Assembly: GCA_013398275.1 (NCBI GenBank)
Contig: VZSE01014381.1
Span: forward strand, 310,001 to 374,000
Length of the DNA stretch: 64,000 nucleotides
Source of the DNA: Promerops cafer
Lineage: Eukaryota > Chordata > Aves > Passeriformes > Nectariniidae
Direction: 5' to 3'
Positions 31,895 to 43,800 of this stretch are shown in pieces. The position numbers and the translations under genes were made by a program. The notes below the pieces were generated by a model. The model had not been told where the DNA came from and did no database searches. It worked only from the letters and a program-made list of their open reading frames with translations. How positions within the stretch are numbered: the stretch's first letter is position 1; every line of letters begins with the position of its first letter.

Positions 31895-34800
31895 GTAGGG
31901 AACGGCGGCTGGGGCCGTCGGGGCGGCCAGCGGGGTCCCGCGGGTAGCACTTCCCGCTGCTGGGCTCGGCAGCTCCCGCGCCCTCGGGAGAGCTGGATGA
32001 GCTGGAATGCTTTGCAGCGTGAGAGCGAGCGGATTTTTGTCTCGGCATTCTGCAAGGCAGGCGGCTGAGAGGTGTCCGTGCGTGCGGCATCGCCAGTAGG
32101 GCCGGGCCGGGCTTGGCTGCGGGTCGGGTCTGCCGCCTTCACGGCTGGGAGGTCGGTCGCTCGTTTAGCTGAACAGTCGCGTGCGCAGATCGAGTACGTG
32201 GTAGACAGCTGCGCTGATGGGAACTGCTGTACCAGCAGTGCTTTTCTGATTCCCGCTGTGTTCTGCTTCTACTACACGGTGGGAAATCCTAGTTACTTGA
32301 CTGGCTTATTTAGATGTATAACTACGCACCTAAGAGGAGATGCTTTTGGATTTTAGTTGTTCAGTGGTTTCCTTCATCTTGTCAGTCTTTGAAGTCCCTA
32401 GATGGGCTCATCAGCAGGCTTAAAGACTTTGCTCTGTTTTGCATCTTCAGTCATGCAAACGCTGCTCCAGTGTGCAGACGGTCTCACAAGTCATGCAAGT
32501 AGAAGTGAAAGTGTTTTTGTAAATTGTAGGCTCAACTCTGATAAAATACATGGAATATCTTATATTGTGTGTACACAGAGAAATGAAATGCCGTGAGAGT
32601 AAAGGGAAGCAGCTATATATTTGCATATACTAATGCCTATAAGAATATGCTTTGTGTATATTATTACTTAGACTTTGGAATACTGTTTGTGCAAGTACTA
32701 CCTTTCCTTCCTGGCCCTCTTGTTCCATCTTTTCTGGATGGATGGACTTTTCCTGAAAAACTGGGTGGTGGCCGTGGTGGATCACAGGGATGTTGCAATG
32801 ATTGGGTGTGTTATCTGCTGTTGTGCAGTCTACCCTACCCCTCCCCTGAAGACGTAAATGGGTCTTGTTTTTCAATTTTTTTTCTCCATGTGTTTCTATG
32901 CTTTGAGCTTCACCTGCACTGTCCAGATAAGAAGCCCACTTTCCCTCCCTTATCCTATCTCTTCTCGTTTGCTATTCTCAACTTCTAAAGAGGGGAGGCC
33001 ACCAGAATTTCTACTGGGGTGGTCCTGGACCTTGCTTGAGGCCATGTCTCTCCTATAAAACTCTATTTACTGCCTGGCTGGTAACATATTTGAGGTGGTT
33101 TGCCTTTTGCTTCTTTCTAGGAGCCCCACAGCAGCTGTGAGGTGGATAGTGCCTCAGCAGTCCATCCCCTTCACCAGACCTTTCTCAGGAGATTAGAGAA
33201 AGGAGGCATGGATATTGAAAACTACAGTGCTCTTCCCTAGCAACAGTTTTATTTCTCAGCTTTTTCTCTTTCACTGCATTTATTTTACTGATTTTGCTTG
33301 TTATTATTGTTTGATTGAGTAGCAAGTGAAGGAAATTTCTCCAATTCTTGAAAAATTTTGTTGGCCTTTATGATCCTGAAAATAGTTTCTCTGAAACTAA
33401 GATTACCTTTTACAATTCAGACAGAAATAAAGTGAAATTAATTAACTCTGGTGCAGTTACATAGTATGGTTGACTGCCTGAAGACTTGCAAAGACGTTGG
33501 TGTTCACTCTGAGTTCTGCATTTGTTACTTGCAACAGTCACAACATAAATCATTACGTGCATAAAGTAAACTGGCAAATCTTAAAACATACATGTCTGCA
33601 TATATGGAATATCTGTTTAAGGACATGGGCTCACTGTTAGGTAAAGAATTAGAAGTTTTGGGGATTGACCCTGACTGGACGCCAAGTGCCCACCAAAGCC
33701 ACTGTATCACTGCCCTCCTCAGCTGGACAGGGGAGAGAAAATAGACTGAAGGGCTCAGGGGTTAAGATTAGGACAGGGAGAGATCACTCACAAGTTACTT
33801 TCATGGGCAAAACAGACTCCACTTGGGGAAATTAGTTTTATTTGTTGCTTATCAAATCAGAGTAAGGTAATGAGAAAATAAAATAACATCTTTAAAACAC
33901 CTTCCCTCCAACCCTGCCTTTATCCCAGGTCCAACTTCACTCCTGATTTTCTCTATGTCCTCTCCTGCAGCAGCTGCGNCTGAAGGGCTCAGGGGTTAAG
34001 ATTAGGACAGGGAGAGATCACTCACAAGTTACTTTCATGGGCAAAACAGACTCCACTTGGGGAAATTAGTTTTATTTGTTGCTTATCAAATCAGAGTAAG
34101 GTAATGAGAAAATAAAATAACATCTTTAAAACACCTTCCCTCCAACCCTGCCTTTATCCCAGGTCCAACTTCACTCCTGATTTTCTCTATGTCCTCTCCT
34201 GCAGCAGCTGCGGGCAGTTCATCACACGTTTCTGGCTCTCTCTTCTCTTCAGTGGGAGGACTACTCACACTCTGCCCCTGCACTAGTGTGGGGTCCCTCT
34301 CATGGAGACAGCCCTCCATGAATTTCTCCAATGTGAGTGCTTCCCACAGGCTGTAGTTTTTCACAGACTGCCCCAGCGTGGATTCCCCAGGGAGCCCCAA
34401 GTCCTGCCAGCAAACCTGCTCCAGTTTGGGCTTCCCATGGGGTCCTGCCAGGAGCCTGTTCCAGTGTAGCCTGTCCAGGAGGTCGCAGCTCCTGGCTGCA
34501 GGTGGATCTCTGCTTCACTGTGGACCTCCATACAGGGCACAGCTGCCTCACCATGGTCTTCACTATGGTGCAGGGAATCTCTGCTCTGGCTCCAGGAGCA
34601 CGTCCTCCCCTTCCTCTTGGTGTCTGCAGAGCTGTTTCTCTCACATATTCTTACTCCTCTCTTTCAGCTGCTGTTGCACAGGAACATTTTCCCCTCCTCA
34701 GATCTGTTATCCCAGAGGTGCTAGCAATGTCCCTGATGGGCCCAGCCTTGTCCAGCAGTGGGTCCATCCTGGAGCCAGCTGGCACTGACCCTGTTGGGCA

Positions 34801-37800
34801 TGGGGAAAGCTTCAGTAGCTTCTCACAGAAGCCACACCTGCAGCCTCCCTGCTCCCAGTATCTTGTCACACAAACCTAATGCAGAAGTTCTCGGTTACTT
34901 GGATGCACATATTTCTGAAATGCATGAAGCCATTATTTTATCTCTGTGAAATCCTTGGCCTTTGCTCTCTTGCCACTTTTCTTACCTCACAGTTTTGATG
35001 TTGCTTGTCTGTAGAGGCGTAATACTGAAATCTTGAAAACTGGCTTCAGTGTGGCATTGTGCATGCTTTTCACTGCTGCTCAAGTTTCCTGTCAGGACGG
35101 GAATGTTGTCACCCCTTGAGTCCTTTTTCATTTACAGGGGAATTGCTTTAGTTAAAAGGTAAATCACAGAATGAATAAGATGGGAAGGGACCACAGTTTA
35201 CTGTGGTAAATCAATTTACTTCAGCTTACTATTTGTTTAATTAAATATATGGTAGTTATTTACATATATTGTCTTTTACTGCAAAATTTTCTCTTGATCT
35301 AGTTACTACTGTAATGCTGAGACATTTTATAAATAAAAAGGATATTAATTCATAGAATCATAGAATCATTTAGATTGCAAAAGACCTTTAAGATACTTCA
35401 GTTGAGCCATAATTCCTTATACATTTTTTCTTTCTGAGAATAATTACATCATTTCAATATCTGCTTTTAAAAAGGTGCTTAATTTTACCCATAATGAATT
35501 TTTAATTGCTGTTGTTTGAGCTCATCTTACTGTAACCTAATATGCAATCAAATTACTTGCAAACCTAAGTTTATAAATTTAAGCACTCTGTGTTTGATAA
35601 ACTGGGCAATGGATTCTCTTTAGAAATAAATGAGGATGTGATCCTGTCAAGATCAGACCATACTAAAATAATGAATTTTCTATATATAATAACAAACTGT
35701 GACAAAAAAAAAAAAAAAANGCAGTTACATAGTATGGTTGACTGCCTGAAGACTTGCAAAGACGTTGGTGTTCACTCTGAGTTCTGCATTTGTTACTTGC
35801 AACAGTCACAACATAAATCATTACGTGCATAAAGTAAACTGGCAAATCTTAAAACATACATGTCTGCATATATGGAATATCTGTTTAAGGACATGGGCTC
35901 ACTGTTAGGTAAAGAATTAGAAGTTTTGGGGATTGACCCTGACTGGACGCCAAGTGCCCACCAAAGCCACTGTATCACTGCCCTCCTCAGCTGGACAGGG
36001 GAGAGAAAATAGACTGAAGGGCTCAGGGGTTAAGATTAGGACAGGGAGAGATCACTCACAAGTTACTTTCATGGGCAAAACAGACTCCACTTGGGGAAAT
36101 TAGTTTTATTTGTTGCTTATCAAATCAGAGTAAGGTAATGAGAAAATAAAATAACATCTTTAAAACACCTTCCCTCCAACCCTGCCTTTATCCCAGGTCC
36201 AACTTCACTCCTGATTTTCTCTATGTCCTCTCCTGCAGCAGCTGCGGGCAGTTCATCACACGTTTCTGGCTCTCTCTTCTCTTCAGTGGGAGGACTACTC
36301 ACACTCTGCCCCTGCACTAGTGTGGGGTCCCTCTCATGGAGACAGCCCTCCATGAATTTCTCCAATGTGAGTGCTTCCCACAGGCTGTAGTTTTTCACAG
36401 ACTGCCCCAGCGTGGATTCCCCAGGGAGCCCCAAGTCCTGCCAGCAAACCTGCTCCAGTTTGGGCTTCCCATGGGGTCCTGCCAGGAGCCTGTTCCAGTG
36501 TAGCCTGTCCAGGAGGTCGCAGCTCCTGGCTGCAGGTGGATCTCTGCTTCACTGTGGACCTCCATACAGGGCACAGCTGCCTCACCATGGTCTTCACTAT
36601 GGTGCAGGGAATCTCTGCTCTGGCTCCAGGAGCACGTCCTCCCCTTCCTCTTGGTGTCTGCAGAGCTGTTTCTCTCACATATTCTTACTCCTCTCTTTCA
36701 GCTGCTGTTGCACAGGAACATTTTCCCCTCCTCAGATCTGTTATCCCAGAGGTGCTAGCAATGTCCCTGATGGGCCCAGCCTTGTCCAGCAGTGGGTCCA
36801 TCCTGGAGCCAGCTGGCACTGACCCTGTTGGGCATGGGGAAAGCTTCAGTAGCTTCTCACAGAAGCCACACCTGCAGCCTCCCTGCTCCCAGTATCTTGT
36901 CACACAAACCTAATGCAGAAGTTCTCGGTTACTTGGATGCACATATTTCTGAAATGCATGAAGCCATTATTTTATCTCTGTGAAATCCTTGGCCTTTGCT
37001 CTCTTGCCACTTTTCTTACCTCACAGTTTTGATGTTGCTTGTCTGTAGAGGCGTAATACTGAAATCTTGAAAACTGGCTTCAGTGTGGCATTGTGCATGC
37101 TTTTCACTGCTGCTCAAGTTTCCTGTCAGGACGGGAATGTTGTCACCCCTTGAGTCCTTTTTCATTTACAGGGGAATTGCTTTAGTTAAAAGGTAAATCA
37201 CAGAATGAATAAGATGGGAAGGGACCACAGTTTACTGTGGTAAATCAATTTACTTCAGCTTACTATTTGTTTAATTAAATATATGGTAGTTATTTACATA
37301 TATTGTCTTTTACTGCAAAATTTTCTCTTGATCTAGTTACTACTGTAATGCTGAGACATTTTATAAATAAAAAGGATATTAATTCATAGAATCATAGAAT
37401 CATTTAGATTGCAAAAGACCTTTAAGATACTTCAGTTGAGCCATAATTCCTTATACATTTTTTCTTTCTGAGAATAATTACATCATTTCAATATCTGCTT
37501 TTAAAAAGGTGCTTAATTTTACCCATAATGAATTTTTAATTGCTGTTGTTTGAGCTCATCTTACTGTAACCTAATATGCAATCAAATTACTTGCAAACCT
37601 AAGTTTATAAATTTAAGCACTCTGTGTTTGATAAACTGGGCAATGGATTCTCTTTAGAAATAAATGAGGATGTGATCCTGTCAAGATCAGACCATACTAA
37701 AATAATGAATTTTCTATATATAATAACAAACTGTGACAAAAAAAAAAAAAAAAAAAAACAACAACCCTTTTTCACCTGTATCTGCTCCATTTATGCCCGT

Positions 37801-40800
37801 GTAGAACCTCACTGGAACTCAGCTGTATCCTGTAGTGTCTTTACTGGGCTTGTCTCAAGTTATCCTGTTAATGAAATTTGTAATCTTTAGCTTCAGCTGG
37901 ATCAAAATGCAACACTGTGAGGTGCTATAGTGAGTTCTGTTTCCTGCCAAATTCCTAACTCCCTTCATTGTGAGATCTGTTTCATGAACTGGCTGTGTGC
38001 AATGCTGGTGAGTGGTATGTGCAGTGATAGTCTGACCTAAAAGTGTCAGACAATTCATTGCCTGTGGTAATGCTGTGTCCAAAATAAAGGCATGAAATCT
38101 TCAGAGCAGATGCTTCAGTTTTTTGTCATAAATCTCAGTCGCAATAGCTTTGATTGTTAAGAACTACTAGAAAATTGCCTCTAGCAGGAGAACATTTTCC
38201 CAACAGCAGAAGAGGATTTCATAAGTTCAAAAACTGGTATATCAATCACTTCCATTCAGTAAAGGAAAGAATGAAGGGAGGTGAACTTATGAGTTATACT
38301 CCCTGGATATGTCTTAAAAGTGCATATTTAGAAAACTGAAGTGTACATTATTTTAATATGGAGGCATCTAATTCAGATCTGAATTCAGAAATTTTCACCC
38401 TGGAAATCCCACTGGCTTAAATCTGATTCTATGACATGCATTTGAGTATCTCTTTCAACAGTAATGACTTTTTTTTACTACAGTTATACACGAAGTTTGC
38501 ATTGGGCTAGGGTCTGTAGAAATGAATTGCGTCACGGTTTTCCTGGAGTGGCAAAAGCATGATCATTGTAGTAGATTGCTGGTAGATTACCAAGTAAGGA
38601 ATACTTCTTTATATAACCTAGTCGTACAAAATGAGCTGAAGTTTCTTGATATTTTCCTGTATATTTTGAAAGGTCAGATCTCTGTTAGTTTGATAACTGA
38701 TGTTTAATCACCATAGCAACACAGTATTTTGGTCATCTGAGCCAAGAAAAAGTGCCAAACCAGCAATAATGTGAACTGAATATTACTGTTAAATAATTAG
38801 GTAGTGACAGAATCACAGCCTTGGGTCCTCTTTTTGGCAACTTTGTAATATTTCTGAATGCAAGTCATCCATATTATTTAATTCAAATAACCGTAGTTGT
38901 TTCTGAGACAGGGCAATAGGAGACCAAGTAGTTAAGTGCATATATATATTTTTGCCTTTTCTCAGTTAAGGAGTATTAGAAATATTAAAATTAAATAGCA
39001 GTAAACTTTTCCTAGGCATTCCATATCACGGTAGCGAGGTATAAATTATGGAGTGGTGCTTCTTACAAATGAAATTTTGTGTCGCATCCTTAACTACAGG
39101 GTATTAGTATCTAAACACAATTAAAATTATATTCTAAACTGTGTGTAGTTAGAATATTGAATAGCTTTGATGACCATTCATGAACTGAGAGGAATTAAGT
39201 TTAAACAGTTTTATGTTTCAAACCAGTAGGATTTTGATCTTCTACCTTAGAATCTATTTCTTTATTGAGTTTAGTTAATGAAGTAATTAACAAAAGTACT
39301 TTTTAACAAATCAACACTGAGGGGCTTTGTCTTTGTTCTGAGGTTTAAGTCTTAGCCTGTTCTTTACAAGTTTTTCCCACTTCTGTTTTTCAGTGCTTCT
39401 CAGAGGAGAATCATTCTCTGTCCAGGTGCTGTGCAAGCTGCAGCCCCCGGGCGCTGTGGGCGCTTCCTCCCTGATTTACTGCCGGGGTGCCTGGGTGTTT
39501 TTAGCACCTGTGAGTTTCTGAGCTGTGTTCACTTCTATTGAAGTCAAGGAAAGAAAAATATCTAACAGCTTTTGATGTTAGGCTATTAACCACTGCATCA
39601 TGTGTTTTCATCCTTTTTTGTCATCATTTTTATTTAAGTGCTGAGCCATCCAGAAAGACCCAAACTCAATTTTTCACTGAGGTCAGTTATCTTCAGTACA
39701 GGGAGTTATGAGGATTTCCAGTGATGCAGATTTCATTTGACCAGGTTCTGATGCTCATATTTAATATTTCTTACATCCAGTTTCTCAGTTGATTTATTAT
39801 GCTTCTTACCCATTATAAGCCTGGAGGAAAAACAAGTGCTGTGCTCTTCTTCATACTGAAAGATCGTTTGCCCTGCAGACTTTCACCTTTCACCTTTCTC
39901 TTTATCCTTTCTTCTTTCCCCTTGCTTTCCCCTCCTTTCCATCCTAAACCTTGTTTTCTGTCTTTATAGAATATATTCCCCAGGCAACTTATTGTTCGTA
40001 TTTTTCTTTACCCTCTTATCCAAATATGGTTAGACAATGGCACATATATTCTTATTGTGAATTGTTGGGAACTCTTTGATGTTTAATAGATAACAGATAA
40101 CTCACACATCTTATCAATGAAGCTTTTCTTACTATTTTAGGATCTTATTTGCCATTTTCTCATATCCATATTGTTGATTTATTAGCTTTTCAGGTGACGT
40201 TTGGCTTAGCCTGCTTGGAGAGAGGAAGGCTGAGATGACTAGTATTGGTTAACAGCTTCTTTAGTCCTAAAATTTCTACCTAAGTCTGGTGAATGGTGCT
40301 GCATCTGTGTATGGAAGATCTACTCTCATCAGCTGAAGGCAGTAGAAATCCAAACCTCACACAGGCACCACTGTCCTGAGTGTTCCTGTTCTTTGATTTT
40401 TTTCAGTGCTACATTAGTGTGTGTGTATGTGTGCCTTGTGTGCATGGATGCTTCATGATTAGAGGGTGAAGTCTCTTCTGACAGCTGGTGTGCACAGTTG
40501 GTGGGCTGGGAGGAGGTGATCAGAGGTGCAGCAGTGTTTAGGTTCCAGGCACTGCCATCAGGCTCCAGGAACCACTCAGCATTTTCTGATATCACCAACT
40601 GCCTTTTTTAACATCTCCCCATCTCTTTCAGAGTGATCAGTGAAAGAGGTGTTCTCAGGTCTTTTGCAGCAAATGATTAAGGCATAAAAAAATTATTAAT
40701 GCAGGGATTGGCATAGAAAAGACATAGTCCTTAAAGACACAATGAGACATGGTATTAGGCAAAAATGGTATGTCAGAAATTTATTGGGACGGAGTGCCTG

Positions 40801-43800
40801 TTGGATACAGGATGCCTGATTTGAATGAGCATTTGTTGTATGTGTCTTGTGCATAGCTGAGTCTTACCTGGGAACAATTATCTACATACTGCATGTGGCC
40901 TTGTTTAAAGGTGCATACAAGGTACATGAAGGGCTCCTGAGAACTGCTGTTGCAATATGATGCAGCAAAAGTAGCTGAATATTTTGATCTGTGTTTTCCT
41001 GATTCATCCTTTTTGAATTTAAAAGATGCAGATGAAGACAACTCAAAACAGAGTTTTCTTTCATAAGAATGAGGGTGCTGTCAGCAATTTAGACTTCTCC
41101 TCCAATGCATTGCAGGGCCTGCCCACTGGAAGGAGGTTTTTCCTGTTGCTAATGGAGACCGTCAGTCACCCATCGACATCAAAACTGAGGAAACCAAGTA
41201 TGATCCCTCCCTCCGTCCTCTAAATCCCAGTTATGATCCAGCTTCTGCTAAAATCATCCTTAACAACGGGCACTCCACCAGTGTGGAGTTTGATGACACC
41301 GTCAACAAATCAGGTTTGTTCCTTTACTCCTGCACTGTAACTTCCTCCACCAGTTCCTAAATAGAATGCTTACAGCCTGGGTACGTCTCACTGCTGGGTA
41401 TGAACTCCTTATAAACAGTAAGGCTTTGCTCCTCTGGATGAGATATTCCCTTTTCCCTGTCTTTCAGCGTGATACAGTGTGGGAACATATTTGGACACAA
41501 GTTCGAGGTTATGTTTCTCAGAAAGTGCTGGGATTCCCTGCTCACAGGAGTGGTTTGATCCACCCCCACCAGCTGGATAGTGCCAGCCCCCTGTTTGAAC
41601 AGTGCTGTGTACAATTTTTCAAATGCTGCTCTCTCTCACTGCAGATGAATCCTTTGTGTCTCATTACAGGTTCATTCCAACCGAATCGCTCAAATCTCTT
41701 ACCTGAATTTAGCTGCAGGTTTGGTTATATGTTTTTCCCCTTTTTACAACCTATACTCGAACTTTTTATGTCAAGTAAGAACCAATACAGAACAAGTGAA
41801 ATAGATCCCAAGTAAACCCTTTTCTTCTCTGAAAAGTATTATTGCCCCAGTCTTTTCCAGGAGTATGTAGCTTCCCTTTTTGCAAACATTAATTCTTATT
41901 TAGAAGTTATCTGGTTTATCACAGTCCTTGTTATGTTAGTGCCTTCATCTCTGAAACCTTCTCTTCGATTTTGGGCAAACCAGCATGCCTCCACTTGAAG
42001 CTGTAGGAGTGCAGAATCTTCAAGCAATAAAATTATTTTGTGGATGTGTGAGGCTTAGCTGAGGATCCAAGACCATATGATGCTTTCACAAGCGTCAAAG
42101 CCAGAGAGAGACTAATTTTTGATGACCCATTAGTCCTGAGGACTTATTAGCTCATAGTGGCAAGAGGGAGAGACATAGATGGAGACACCGTCATGTTTTT
42201 GTTTCCTGAACAGTCTTAGTTTTAAACTTTCTGTCAACATTGGATGTTGCCTGAAAGCCACCAGCTGACCATCAATGATTGGTCTGACCTTGTGTCAGAT
42301 GCCACGGAACTTCCCAGAATTAATATCTGCTTCGAGCCTAGTAGATGCTGGTGAACTAAAGCACATCTCTTAGAAAAATATACAATCTTGATTTCAAATT
42401 TTCCAGCGATGGTGAACCTACCACAGCCTTTGGTAAGTTGTTCTAATTGTTAATTATCCTCACATTTTAAAAGAAAAAAAAGTAATGAATGTGAATACAC
42501 CAAGAACCTCTTCCACTCTCTTAACTCCATCCATAAGTGACAGGGCCTGAACACAGTGTTTCTCTAGGCTTCCCCTGGTACCAAATCAATGGTAATGGTT
42601 ACTGCTTTCCCCAGGCCATATTTCCAAGGATATAGTTCATATCATGGCAAAGCACTGACAGATGTTGATCAGATAATTAATAGATGGAATCCCCAGTCTC
42701 CTTCAGTAGACTCCATGTCTTCTATGCATGGACCAGATTCTTCAGTCCACAACCATAAACTGAGTAATTCACTATTTTCCCTAATATTTGTCACTGACAA
42801 ACTTTATCAGTATTGTTTTTGTTTTCTTTCAGGTCATTGCTCAAAAAATACTGAATTTTCTAGGGCCCAAATTTGGCTTCTGGGGCACCTCTGTGAAGTA
42901 AGAACTCCTACCATGTGTTGGTTTCAGGAAAAAAATCAAATTAATTGGTACTAAATACATTAGCATCTTCTAATGCATTATTAACTGACTCCCATATGAA
43001 CTATTTCTTCACTTTGGTCAGCATTGGAACTGAGCTGTCAAGTCTGTAACTGTTTGTGTAAGTCTGTTTAAACTCTTTGGTACCACATTAGCTCCATTCT
43101 TTGAAATTGTTCTATTGACCTTCTTCCAGCATTTTTCAAAATTTGAGATAGTGATATTTGCCTTAAAAACTTCTGACTACCTTCTGACTTCTACTAAACT
43201 GACTACCCTCTTCCTTAGTTACTCTTGGAATGAAACGATTTTACCATCACTGTGATGTGGCACAAATACATCAACAGGCCATTTTCCACATTTTTCAGCA
43301 TAAGTATTTCATGCTGGTGCATTCCTACATAATAGTTTTTCCTCAGCCAGTTAGAACACTGATCTTTACACTTTTCTAGGATCATTTGCATCCAAGTTTA
43401 CAGTCCTTAAAAGAAGGAATTTAAGTGCCACTGCCCCATCTCCTCTGTTTGCTAAATTTATAGGCTGTGTAAATGCATATTTTTTGAGTTGAAGCTTTAA
43501 GGAAGTTAAACATTTTTACCCCAGAATAAACAATCTCAGTTCCTTTTCATTATCCAAGCTTCTTGTGTTAGCAAATAGGCAACTTAAAAATTCTTCTTTC
43601 ATCTTTATTTGGTGTATTTTGTTCTTAAGAAAGTTTAGGTTTTGGACTAAACCTAGAAGAGAGAAAAAATTACTATTGTCCTCCCTACTGCTCCTAATTT
43701 AAAAAACATCTGGTTAAATCTCCCCTCATTTCCCCTTAAAATTTCTATAATGAGCCAGTAAACCATTCCAGACCGATTCCCAAACACTCAGAGGACATTC

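Larger units (their letters stand above)
30640..32180. promoter_or_regulatory. CpG island / bidirectional promoter of RBIS and CA13
   Basis: Continuous GC- and CpG-rich DNA spanning RBIS exon 1, the 910 bases between the two start codons and CA13 exon 1. No TATA box was seen near either start, as usual for such promoters. Long frames on both strands here are by-products of high GC. Confidence 0.85.

Noticed and set aside
30636..32142. Long frames on both strands (up to 318 codons) in the GC-rich region
   Set aside because: They overlap RBIS exon 1, CA13 exon 1 and the CpG island in every frame. High GC removes stop codons by chance; no domain or homology is visible.
34086..36983. Paired frames of 104, 114, 136 and 180 codons that appear twice
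   Set aside because: They lie within the antisense LTR and its artefactual copy; the repetition is an assembly effect, not a gene family.
33453..37753. Genuine recent tandem duplication
   Set aside because: Identity throughout the compared parts, N joints at the break points and overlap between the pieces fit unmerged contigs much better.
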